DNA of 64,000 nt from Levilactobacillus brevis (GTDB taxonomy: Bacteria > Bacillota > Bacilli > Lactobacillales > Lactobacillaceae). Below the pieces are notes generated by a model that saw only the letters and a program-made list of their open reading frames with translations, searched no databases and was not told the origin of the DNA. Below, in pieces: positions 17,418-25,075 of this stretch. The first letter of the stretch is position 1; every line of letters begins with the position of its first letter. The translations under genes were made by a program, and so were the position numbers. Location of the stretch: the NCBI GenBank assembly GCA_021383565.1, contig CP079699.1, forward strand, positions 930,001 through 994,000, given 5' to 3'.

Positions 17418-17894
17418 ATGGCAAATTCAGAAAAAACTTTAGTATTAGTTAAACCGGATGGTGTTGCGGAAGGACATATCGGTGAAATTATTTCACGGCT
17501 TGAAAGTAAGCGCTACCAAATCACTGCCCTCAAGGTTTTGAATGCGACAACCGACCAATTAAAACGGCACTACAGGGAGCAGGTCGACAAGCCCTACTTC
17601 AATGAGATTCAGACTTATATGCAAGAAGGTCCCCTGGTCGCCATCATTGTGACGGGAACCGACGTGGTGAAAGCGGTTCATAACTTAGCAGGTAAGACCC
17701 GCCCTAACGACGCCCAACCCGGGACCATTCGGGGCGACTACGCGCACGAATACCCCGATGGCATTCTACGAAACATCGTTCATACGGCGGATAGCCGCGA
17801 GAACGCCCACCATGAAATTGCGATCTGGTTCCCAGAACTGGCGGTTGCGGCTCATCAAAAGGTGGCTGGCAAGGAAAAAGTTGGCGCCAAATAA
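17418..17894 (+). CDS. ndk: Nucleoside diphosphate kinase
   Basis: A 158-residue Ndk that equilibrates NTP and dNTP pools. It has VLVKPDGV at residues 9-16, the GxxRGDYA-type segment GTIRGDYAHEYPDG, and the phosphohistidine in NIVHTADS. Family members usually read NLIHGSDS, so this site is slightly divergent. The protein is about 10 residues longer at the C-terminus than common bacterial Ndk. AAGGAGG precedes the ATG. It is monocistronic, with a possible CcpA site upstream. Confidence 0.93.
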   Translation: MANSEKTLVLVKPDGVAEGHIGEIISRLESKRYQITALKVLNATTDQLKRHYREQVDKPYFNEIQTYMQEGPLVAIIVTGTDVVKAVHNLAGKTRPNDAQPGTIRGDYAHEYPDGILRNIVHTADSRENAHHEIAIWFPELAVAAHQKVAGKEKVGAK

Positions 17895-17911
17895 TTAAGA
17901 TGAATTGACAC

Positions 17912-17957
17912 CGGGGGGGCGCATATGTTGCGACCCCCTTTGCGTTTCGTTTTTTTG
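17912..17957 (+). terminator. ndk terminator
   Basis: A GGGGGGGCGCA / TGCGACCCCC hairpin is followed by a T-rich tail that ends a few bases before the IS insertion point. Confidence 0.7.
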
Positions 17958-17969
17958 AATGACGAATTG

Positions 17970-18968
17970 TCAAGTCAAGCGCAACTTTATTCCAAAGAAA
18001 ATTTCTGATGGACTCTTCCAGCCTAAGACCTTACGTGGTCGGTTATTTAATGTTTCAATGAACTGACAAATATCTTGGTCAGTGAGTTGATCTAAATCAG
18101 TTCCTTTTGGGAAATACTCACGAATAAGACCATTTGTATTCTCGTTAGTTCCCCGTTGCTGTGGTGCGTGTGGATCTGGAAAATAGACCGGAATACCTAG
18201 CTCTTGACTAACTTCACGATATCTTGCGAATTCAGTCCCACGATCCGGCGTAAGCGTACGAACTCGTTTGGGCGTCACAGTATGCAATAAGTCAATCATA
18301 GCTTGTGTAACGTTCTTGGCGTTTACTTTGGAAACTCGTTGAGATAGTAAGTAACGTGATTTACGGTCCACCAACGTAACTAAAGCTGAACGTCCAGTCT
18401 TACCTCGAACGGTGTCACCTTCCCAATGGCCAAACCAGCTCCGGTTATCACACGACACTGGCCGCTCATGGACTGAAGGAACATCATTAAACCGCCCCCG
18501 TCGTTCATTGATTGTTCCTTTGACCTTGCGAGTTTTGCCACGATGGCGGAGTTTACGGGCAAAACCACGAGCGCCACGACTCTTACGTTTAATTCCCAAA
18601 TTATCACGTTCAATTCCGCGATAAATGGTGTTGTAACTAATTCGCCATCCACTATTTTCGTGAAGTAAACGCCCTGAGATTTGTTCGGGAGACCATTGGT
18701 ATTGAACGATGCAGCGAAGGACAAAATCTCGTAATTTCAGGTCAGTTAGGAGTCTAGGACGGCGGCTCTTCAGTCGGCGCCTTTGGTAGCTCTCTTGTGC
18801 TTTGACAGCTGAGTATGCATCACGACCGCCATTGCGTGTAACTTCACGTGATACAGTGGCTTTAGAACAGCCAATTTTCTCCGCAATAACTTGATAGCTA
18901 TCGTTTAAAGTGACGCCTAACAGTATGCATTCTCGGTCTTTTAAGGTAAGATGTTTGTACGAACTCAT
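17970..18968 (-). CDS. IS30-family transposase, copy A
   Basis: A complete 332-residue transposase. The N-terminal helix-turn-helix includes YQVIAEKIGCSKATVSREV. The DDE catalytic core shows the first aspartate in FGHWEGDTVRG, the second in LTPDRGTEFARY and the glutamate in QQRGTNENTNGLIREYFPK, the usual IS30 signature. It starts at the ATG after AAAGGAG. That start codon lies in one arm of a 13-bp inverted repeat. Confidence 0.92.
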   Translation of the reverse strand: MSSYKHLTLKDRECILLGVTLNDSYQVIAEKIGCSKATVSREVTRNGGRDAYSAVKAQESYQRRRLKSRRPRLLTDLKLRDFVLRCIVQYQWSPEQISGRLLHENSGWRISYNTIYRGIERDNLGIKRKSRGARGFARKLRHRGKTRKVKGTINERRGRFNDVPSVHERPVSCDNRSWFGHWEGDTVRGKTGRSALVTLVDRKSRYLLSQRVSKVNAKNVTQAMIDLLHTVTPKRVRTLTPDRGTEFARYREVSQELGIPVYFPDPHAPQQRGTNENTNGLIREYFPKGTDLDQLTDQDICQFIETLNNRPRKVLGWKSPSEIFFGIKLRLT

Positions 18969-19034
18969 AGCCTAAAATCTCCTTTAAATGATTGTTGTGG
19001 TGACTTCATTTTACAGGACTCAGGCTATGAGTTC
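18961..19034 (-). promoter_or_regulatory. Start-sequestering inverted repeat in IS copy A
   Basis: GAACTCATAGCCT (18961-18973) is perfectly complementary to AGGCTATGAGTTC (19022-19034). The first arm contains the transposase ATG. A candidate -10 (TAAAAT, minus) lies between the arms, so the native transcript would lack the upstream arm. Read-through RNA entering from the right would carry both arms and hide the start. This protects the element from activation by outside transcription, as known for IS10 and IS50. Confidence 0.6.
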
Positions 19035-19170
19035 CTTTTTTATCTTCTTACTTGTTGCACTTCAATTGTAAATTCGTCATAAAATAAAAATCCCTCCAAA
19101 CGACCGTAAGTACCTAATAACTGACCGTATTAAATTATAGTAACTAAAGGTTGAAAGTTAAAAAAACAGC

Positions 19171-19194
19171 AAAAGCCCGGCACGCCGGGATTTT
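19171..19194 (+). terminator. Hairpin with T run in the IS-flanking spacer
   Basis: AAAAGCCCGGC-AC-GCCGGGATTTT is a short strong stem in the 182-bp spacer between IS copy A and the istB remnant. No gene is seen in that spacer. The hairpin is nearly symmetric and could work on either strand. Confidence 0.55.
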
Positions 19195-19260
19195 ACTGTA
19201 CAAGAATAGACATGGATCGCTCCACGAGTACAATTGATTCTATGATATTTGGTGTTGAGA

Positions 19261-20018
19261 ATGAACAGCAAATTCCAAGAATTAATGAGCAATTCAGAGG
19301 CGCTGGGCCTTAAGAAGATGAATGCCTGCCTACCTGAATTTATTGATCAGATCAACGAACAACAACTTTCCTTCACAGGGTCCATGCTTCAGCTCACTAA
19401 CGTGGAGCTGGAATGACAAGAGCATTGACAAGTGAAGCGGATAGTCGAACGAGCAAGATTTCCGCAAGAGAAATCGCTAAGAGCTTTTGACTTTTCTTTT
19501 CAACCCAGTATTAAGCAGCAACAAGTCATGGGTTTTAGTGATCTGGCCTTCATGGAGAAGCAAGAGGATCTGATATTCATAGGTAGTCCGGGCGTCGGCA
19601 GGACGCACTTGGCCGTAGGTATTGGTATGGCCGCTTGTCAGCAAGGCAAAAGGACGCTCTTTACTGTCATGAATTACCCTTGCGCCTCCAATCAGCGTAC
19701 GAGAAGGGCACATTAGACCGTTGTATCAGTCGTTACGCACGATATGATTTACTAATAATCGACGAAATTGGATACTTGCCAATGGAGCATGATGAGGCAA
19801 ATCTTCTCTTTCAATTGATCAACACCCGATATGAGCGGTCTTCGACCATTATTACCAGCAACAGTGAGTTATCAGCATGGGTTGAAATCTTCAAAAGTCC
19901 TACAGTCACGGCCGCGATTTTAGATCGTTTAGTGCATTATGCCCATATCATTAAAATAACCGGGAAATCATTCCGCCTTAAAGCTACAAACCGACCACCA
20001 AAAGCCTACGTTTCTTAA
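19261..20018 (+). pseudogene. istB: Decayed IS21-type helper ATPase (IstB)
   Basis: The frame opens MNSKFQELMSNSEALGLKKM, meets two in-frame TGA codons near 19413 and 19425, and resumes with VERARFPQEKSLRAFDF. It then shifts frame once near 19670 and ends with LLIIDEIGYLPMEHDEANLL and STIITSNSELSAW. Walker A is GSPGVGRTH, with arginine in place of the essential lysine. IstB normally assists the IstA transposase of IS21 elements. No istA or terminal repeats were found nearby, so this is an orphan relic. Confidence 0.88.
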
Positions 20019-20443
20019 CCGCCATTTCTCTACAATTTTGAGCCGCTATTGACAACTATTTCTTTTTACCTCTGACTTGAATCAATTATTTGTACAAGTT
20101 CATGGTGTGATGATGCGCCGTAATGCGGACATGGTGCTTGCTGATAAAATGATAGGTGCCAGTTGAGATTGTCTTTCCTGCTTCCCTGTCATACCCCTTA
20201 AACTTGTAAAAGTGTGCTTTCACTTTTTTATACTTGAGATGGGTCAAATACGGATCATTGTCGTTTTGAATAAACACCTTCTTAGAAATATGTAGCGTAT
20301 CATACATTGCGCCTTTAGGATACTTAGCCTTATCATCCCAAGTTCCTCGAGCAATCTTGGGTGCTCCTTTATGCCACGAAGCAGCTTGCCCCGAGATACC
20401 TGAATTAACAATAGGTGTCAATAAAAGAACGCTTGTAACTACT

Positions 20444-20456
20444 AACAATATGTTTT
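20444..20456. repeat. Target-site duplication of IS copy B, left copy
   Basis: AACAATATGTTTT, identical to 21656-21668 and immediately outside the left inverted repeat. Confidence 0.88.
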
Positions 20457-21655
20457 GCCCGATTTAAAATTGAAGTGCAACACCCCTTAAGACATTAAGG
20501 GTAAACAAATAGGCCATGGAGACCTATACTTTTAAGCGACCAAACCAAAAAGAAAGAGGTATCTCCATGACCCAGTCAAATCATACCACTACCATTACTT
20601 ACCAACAACTCTCTGCCGAAGAGCGTGGCCAAATTGAAGCGTTCTTGAAGGACCACCAATCTGTTCGCCAAATTGCTCGTAATCTTCATCGAAATCCCAG
20701 TACTATCTCACGCGAAATCAAGCGTGGCACGGTTCGCCAGCTTAACTCCGACTATCTGCCATACTATCAATATTTTGCTGAAGCAGGACAGGCTGTCTAT
20801 GAAAAAGACCGCCTTAAATGCCATTCTAAGGGTTTACTAAAGCGTTGCTGGCTCTTCTTCAAGCTGTTAGTCCAAGCACTCAAAACCAAGATTAGAGTCG
20901 ATAGTGTCGATAGCTTCGTCCACCGATTCCATCAACTTTATCCGGACAAGCCGTGTCCATCGACCCCCACGGTTTATCGGTACATTGATTTAGGTTATCT
21001 CGACCTCTGTAACGCTGATTTACCAGTCAAGCTTCGTCGCCGAGTAAAGAGCACTCGTCGAACTCGCTCCCGAAAGAATAAGAAGATATTGGGTAGCTCA
21101 ATCGATGAGCGACAAGCTATCGTCGACCAACGCATCTTGGTGGGTGACTGGGAAGGAGACCTAGTTAAGGGCAAGCGGGTTGCTAGCGAGCCCGCACTGA
21201 TGACATTAACCGAGCGTGTCAGTCGTTTTGAAATCATCGTTAAGATTCCTGACTACCACGCTGACACTTGCCGCCAGGCACTTCAAGGGGTCATTACGGC
21301 CTATGGTCCTAAGAACTTCCAGTCAATCACATTTGACAATGGCAGTGAATTTGCCGAGCTAGATCAGGTCCAAGGAACCAAAGTTTACTTCGCTCATCCT
21401 TATACGCCCTCTGAACGAGGGTCTAATGAGAATCTCAACGGTCTCATCCGTGAGTACATTCCGAAGGGCATCTCTCTCAAGAACTTTGATCTACCAACGA
21501 TCCAAGCCATTCAAAACGCACTTAACCATCGCTTACGTAAATCCCTGGGCTATGCTAGCGCCGCCCAGGTCTTCAAAACACAGGTCTTCAAGAACATGCA
21601 TCCGGTTATGCTTACGCCTTACTGTCCTGTGTTGCACTTGATTTGACAATTGGGG
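20457..21655 (+). mobile_element. IS30-family insertion sequence, copy B
   Basis: A 1199-bp element with 25-bp imperfect inverted repeats (20457-20481 and 21631-21655) sharing the AAGTGCAAC inner core with copy A. It is flanked by perfect 13-bp direct repeats and carries one transposase gene that ends inside the right repeat. It lies inside the codon 3-4 region of a secreted-protein gene. A small CCCTTAA-GACA-TTAAGGG hairpin (20484-20501) sits near its left end. Confidence 0.93.
20567..21646 (+). CDS. IS30-family transposase, copy B
   Basis: A complete 359-residue transposase. The HTH includes VRQIARNLHRNPSTISREIK. The DDE core shows VGDWEGDLVKG, ITFDNGSEFAEL and SERGSNENLNGLIREYIPK. It is distinct from copy A at the protein level, so it is a different IS30 member and not a duplicate. 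The ATG follows AAAGAGG. Intact and probably recent. Confidence 0.93.
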   Translation: MTQSNHTTTITYQQLSAEERGQIEAFLKDHQSVRQIARNLHRNPSTISREIKRGTVRQLNSDYLPYYQYFAEAGQAVYEKDRLKCHSKGLLKRCWLFFKLLVQALKTKIRVDSVDSFVHRFHQLYPDKPCPSTPTVYRYIDLGYLDLCNADLPVKLRRRVKSTRRTRSRKNKKILGSSIDERQAIVDQRILVGDWEGDLVKGKRVASEPALMTLTERVSRFEIIVKIPDYHADTCRQALQGVITAYGPKNFQSITFDNGSEFAELDQVQGTKVYFAHPYTPSERGSNENLNGLIREYIPKGISLKNFDLPTIQAIQNALNHRLRKSLGYASAAQVFKTQVFKNMHPVMLTPYCPVLHLI

Positions 21656-21668
21656 AACAATATGTTTT
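21656..21668. repeat. Target-site duplication of IS copy B, right copy
   Basis: AACAATATGTTTT, identical to 20444-20456. Together they mark a single clean insertion. Confidence 0.88.
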
Positions 21669-21704
21669 TCATAATAGACTCCCTCAATCATTATTTTAAC
21701 ATGC

Positions 21705-21920
21705 TTAATTATACCTTGATTTTTCTAAATCAACAACTGTCTTAGTTGGTAAATTACCCGGGTTAAGAAGCTGTGTGCCGTCATACTGAAACTTAGTTGA
21801 GAACTTCATAAAATCAGGAATCCAACGATCCAACAAGAAAGTTTGGGTGTAGCCCTCAGTTCCTGTAGTCTTAAAATCCGTGACATAACCGTCACTGTCA
21901 TACTTAATTGGAACAAACAT
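21705..21920 (-). CDS. Small phage tail-region protein
   Basis: A 71-residue protein (MFVPIKYDSDGYVTDFKT...) preceded by AAGGAGTGATGA. It follows the tail-fibre remnant in the same direction with a short gap. Small proteins of this style often sit right after tail-fibre genes in Lactobacillus phages. The family is not firmly identified. The frame is intact. Confidence 0.55.
   Translation of the reverse strand: MFVPIKYDSDGYVTDFKTTGTEGYTQTFLLDRWIPDFMKFSTKFQYDGTQLLNPGNLPTKTVVDLEKSRYN
21708..21736 (-). promoter_or_regulatory. Promoter of the interrupted secreted-protein gene
   Basis: TTGTTG, a 17-bp spacer and TATAAT on the minus strand, 36 bp before the original ATG and overlapping the last codons of the phage ORF. 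It now drives transcription into IS copy B. Confidence 0.65.
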
Positions 21921-21961
21921 AATTCATCACTCCTTATTATTTTATTAAAGCCTTCACCGCA

Positions 21962-22943
21962 TTAATTGCAACCACGTAGTTGTTCCTGTGTGACTAATGT
22001 TTCTGTATTTGGAATAGTCCAACCGCTCCAAGCCGCCGGACTTCCTGAGTAAATATTAATTCGTTCACGCTTGAAAATGTCATGAAATTCAACGAATTTT
22101 GCACCCGTGCTAATGGACTGAATTTTAAAGTATCCCCAGTTATTTCCGTTATAATCCGTTAAAGCTGATGAAATTCTTAGGTAATGTGCCTTGAATATAA
22201 TAGATTCCATCCCTCAAGCTTAGAATATCAACGGCGGCTGTAAAATTCTTTTCGAAGTAAGTACTTTGCGGAATTAGCCGCCAAGGCCCCCAACCAGAAC
22301 CGACCCAAAGGGTTCTATGTGCCGTTTCACCAGTTTGACGATGTGCAGTTTGTGTGATCACATTGGCTCCCACGGCTTGAACAGTCCAACTAGTATAAGT
22401 GTCACCATTAAAAGGCCCATTCTTAATAGCTGTGTCCGAACTGTAAGTACCAGGGATAAGCTCATTGCTCATGTCAGCCCCGTTATGAGTGACACCTTTA
22501 ATAAGCGGATTTACTTGTGCCACATCAACCTTATCTTTTGGGCTTGGCGTCCATGGCAATAGCATACTTTCCTGCTTGATTTGCGCCTCAGTGAAATAAA
22601 CTGCCGATGATTTGCCATCAGCCGACCCGTTATGGTCGATCCGAAATGCTCCCGCAACAACATTGTCCGACACCATGAATGCACCTGAACGGCTATCCAA
22701 CCACTTGTATGACAAGTTAATGCCTGCTTCTAACAATATTGGTACAACCGTTCCATTTGATGTAAGACCAATGAGCATACCAGAAATTAACGTTTAGGAA
22801 CAGACCCTAGCTGCGCGAATTTCAAAAAGAGTCATTTCTCCAATTACAAAGGTAGCGTTGGCATAATAAACCGCTAATGTTGCATGAAATATAGATGGAA
22901 AATAGAGTATTGCTGTTGTACCAGCGTTTCTAGCTATATGCAT
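21962..22943 (-). pseudogene. Phage tail-fibre or baseplate protein, broken
   Basis: One reading frame opens at 22943 (MHIARNAGTTAILYFPS), is stopped by a TAA at 22794-22796 and continues in the same frame as a roughly 209-residue segment. A one-base shift near 22160 then moves it into the frame that ends NTETLVTQEQLRGCN at 21962. The middle holds the Gly-Thr-Tyr start and the GWGPWRLIP end of a pyocin-knob-type domain found in phage tail fibres. The piece is the only structural-module relic of a prophage here. Confidence 0.75.
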
Positions 22944-22955
22944 TTAATCGAGAAA

Positions 22956-22999
22956 ACAAAAAAGCGCATCCCCGCCTCCACCAAGATAACGGGATGCGC
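22956..22999 (-). terminator. Orphan minus-strand terminator
   Basis: GCGCATCCC and GGGATGCGC arms (9 bp) are followed on the minus strand by a T-rich tract. No minus-strand gene lies upstream of it. The region to the right is the plus-strand integrase, which suggests a deletion junction. Confidence 0.7.
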
Positions 23000-23124
23000 A
23001 ACACATAAGCTCCAAGGGATAAGTACACCCTTTTTACATATCTAATTTTAACTGAAAGGAAGTGATGCTACAAGTTTCTCTGATAAATTTTACCCGGCTA
23101 GGTGAATTTAAGGAGGAAATCATA

Positions 23125-24286
23125 ATGGCAAGTATTAAAAAACGAAACGGCAAATGGTCAGTTCGTGTGAGTTATTATGAAGAGTTTGGCAAAAGAACTT
23201 CGAAAAACAAAGGTGGCTTCACGCTCAAGAAGGACGCCGAAAAATGGGCTAACCAGCTTGAACAACAGAAATTCAACAAATCTATTGGTGAGATGAACAA
23301 CAACCTCACCTTTTACGATTACTATGCCAATTGGCTTGAAACGTACAAACTTCATAAGTTAGCTCCTGTCACAGTCCAAGAATACCGCTACACGCTACAC
23401 CAAGTTAAGGATTGGCTAGGTGATACCAAGCTTTCTGATATGACTCGGCCATGTTATCAAAAGTTTCTCAATGATTTCACTCATGGTAACGATGAACAAC
23501 GTACCAAGCGTAAGCTAACCGGTGATGCGCCCTATCACAGCAAAGCCTCAGTTGAGAAGTTACACGGTCATATTCACGCTGCTGTAATTGATGCTGCCGC
23601 CGATGGCCTTATCAGATCGGACTTCTGCCTTCACGCAGAGCTAGGCGGCCACCAGGGGAAAGATGCGCAACTAAAGTATCTAGATGCTGACGACATGGAA
23701 AAACTAGCTAATGAGGTCAATCGCAACGTTCAGCTAACATCTACATCAAAATCAATGATCTATACCGGGTTAATGACAGGAATGCATGTGGCGAAAGTAT
23801 CTGCCCTTACATGGCCTGACATTGATTGGAAAACTAAGACCATTAGCGTGAACAAGTCGTGGGACTACGTTTACGACCAGAAATTCAAACGGACAAAGAC
23901 TGAATCCAGCATTCGTACGATCACAGTCACAAACGAATTACTGAATCACTTAAAACAGTTGCATGCCCTTCAGATAGCTTCGAGTTTAGATAACCCCGAT
24001 CATATGGTCTTCTTAAACAATCGCGGTCGGATTCCTACCCCGGTGCCTGTGACTTACTGCTTAAAAATATCATGAGTCTTCAGGTATCAAACGTATCAGT
24101 TTTCACGGCCTACGTCATACTCACGCTAGCTACTTGCTTTATTGTGGCGTGAAAATGGCGTATATATCCAAGCGCCTTGGCCATAAAAATAGTTCCATCA
24201 CCCGAAATGTTTATGCCCACTTAATGCAGGAGGACCAGCAGCAGGAAGAAACACGCACACTTACTGCCCTAGAGAATATTAACTAG
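23125..24286 (+). pseudogene. int: Phage tyrosine integrase, inactivated
   Basis: The ATG after AAGGAGG opens an AP2-like arm-binding N-terminus (MASIKKRNGKWSVRVSYYE), a SAM-like core-binding domain and the catalytic domain. One extra A in an A5 run (24063-24067) shifts the frame. Deleting one A restores the path into SFHGLRHTHAS, KRLGHKNSS and the nucleophilic tyrosine of NVYAHLM, ending at a TAG. The first catalytic arginine, expected in a TGMR-type motif, is histidine here (TGMHVAKVSALTW). Both lesions predict no activity. Confidence 0.9.
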
Positions 24287-24474
24287 AAAGTGTGCATTGG
24301 TGCATTCCTCTAATCGACTGGTACCAAAGGGTTTCTAGGCGATTTTAAGTCCAAAATGGTGCACCTTTTATTTCAGTAAAAACACTGATTCTGATGCTAT
24401 TCACGTAAAAGTGCACCAGAAAGTGCACCAAACTATCGTTTCACACCGTTCTGAGGCGTTTTTAGCAAAATAAA
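24287..24474. other. Post-integrase region with GTGCAC repeats
   Basis: No gene. Several copies of GTGCA(C/T)-type words occur: GGTGCATT near 24298, the palindrome GGTGCACC around 24358-24366, and GTGCACCA twice near 24411-24429. Such repeated short words beside int are typical of integrase arm-binding sites in an attP/attL region. Confidence 0.4.
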
Positions 24475-24503
24475 AACCCCTTCAAATCAACGTTTGAAGA
24501 GGT
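24475..24503 (-). terminator. Terminator after tRNA-Ser
   Basis: On the minus strand CCTCTTCAAA-CGT-TGATTTGAAGGGG forms a stem followed by TTTTTATTTT, 28 bp beyond the tRNA 3' end. Confidence 0.7.
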
Positions 24504-24530
24504 TTAGAGAAGATTAACGCTATTCATTTA

Positions 24531-24618
24531 AGGAGAGTACAGGATTTGAACCTGCGCGCCGGTATTAGCCGGTTCGCCGGATTTCGAGTCCGGTGCATTA
24601 CCACTCTGCCAACTCTCC
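24531..24618 (-). tRNA. tRNA-Ser (CGA)
   Basis: A class II tRNA. The acceptor GGAGAGT pairs with ACTCTCC. The anticodon stem CCGGA/TCCGG holds loop CTCGAAA, giving anticodon CGA. There is a long variable arm (CCGGC / GCCGG type) and a T arm with TTCAAAT. CCA is not encoded. It reads UCG codons. Its 3' end faces the dead integrase, so it is the likely prophage attachment site. Confidence 0.93.
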
Positions 24619-24676
24619 AAGTCACCACTTAATATATTTTACCAATAATGACCATAAATGCAAGCGTCTTTTTGAT

Positions 24677-25075
24677 TTAAAATGTGGTTTGAGCCAGTAT
24701 TTCTGGGTCGAACGGATCAATCCAGGCGGGGTCCGCCGCGTGGAGCTCTAGCGGGGAGATATTGGCGCTGTCCAATTTGGCCGCCAAAACTTGCTTGTCC
24801 TCCTGACGGACCGTGGCAATTTCCCAATCGGTCCACTCCGATTGCCAGGTCTCACGACTAATAATCACTAAAATACGGTGGGATCGTTTAATCTCTTTAC
24901 GGAGGTGCCGCTTGATTCTAGCGGCGCGGACCCCAGCAAACTTTTCGGGCAAATGTTGCTCATGGAAACTGATGGTCGGAAACTCCCAGTGTTTCTCAGC
25001 CCATTCTAGGAGTTGAACTTGAAACGAATGGGCTAACGGATCGGCTGATTGATAGCTGATAAATAGATCACTCAT
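24677..25075 (-). CDS. TIR-like (MTH538/DUF1863-type) domain protein
   Basis: A 132-residue single-domain protein. It has the strand LFISYQSAD at residues 4-12, a segment near residue 33 ending FPTISFHE, the helix RIKRHLRKEIKRSHRILVIIS and the closing motif TWQSEWTDWEIA. These match the MTH538 TIR-like fold (Thoeris ThsB-related), whose members act in signalling or antiphage defence. No ThsA-like or other effector gene adjoins it. It sits alone between tRNA-Ser and an AT-rich gap, at the edge of the prophage scar. The ATG follows AAAGGGAG. Confidence 0.7.
   Translation of the reverse strand: MSDLFISYQSADPLAHSFQVQLLEWAEKHWEFPTISFHEQHLPEKFAGVRAARIKRHLRKEIKRSHRILVIISRETWQSEWTDWEIATVRQEDKQVLAAKLDSANISPLELHAADPAWIDPFDPEILAQTTF

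Larger units (their letters stand above)
17961..19078 (-). mobile_element. IS30-family insertion sequence, copy A
   Basis: A 1118-bp element bounded by 25-bp imperfect inverted repeats (17961-17985 and 19054-19078, 20 of 25 matches, outer end GACGAATT). The transposase reading frame ends inside the left repeat. The only matching flank is the dinucleotide AT on both sides, so the target duplication is 2 bp or absent. It landed just behind the ndk terminator without damaging ndk. Confidence 0.85.
20086..21672 (-). pseudogene. Small secreted protein gene split by IS copy B
   Basis: Removing IS copy B and one copy of its 13-bp duplication restores a clean 124-residue gene. ATG at 21670-21672 (after TTGAGGGAG), then MKNILLVVTSVLLLTP runs into the signal peptide and mature part encoded at 20086-20456. 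A signal peptide is evident (cleavage probably near QAAS). The mature part is a basic, His/Lys-rich domain of about 95 residues with WHKGAPKIARGTW. Small secreted proteins of this style occur in lactobacilli, but the function is unknown. As it stands only codons 1-4 lie upstream of the element, so it is inactive unless a TTG at 20448 is used. Confidence 0.85.

Noticed and set aside
20448-20450. TTG start for a stand-alone 120-residue secreted protein
   Set aside because: The natural start is at 21672 on the other side of the IS. The TTG lies in the signal peptide with no ribosome binding site.
24287-24474. CRISPR-like repeats after the integrase
   Set aside because: The repeated words are 6-8 bp and irregularly spaced, with no uniform spacers. 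They are far too short for a CRISPR array.
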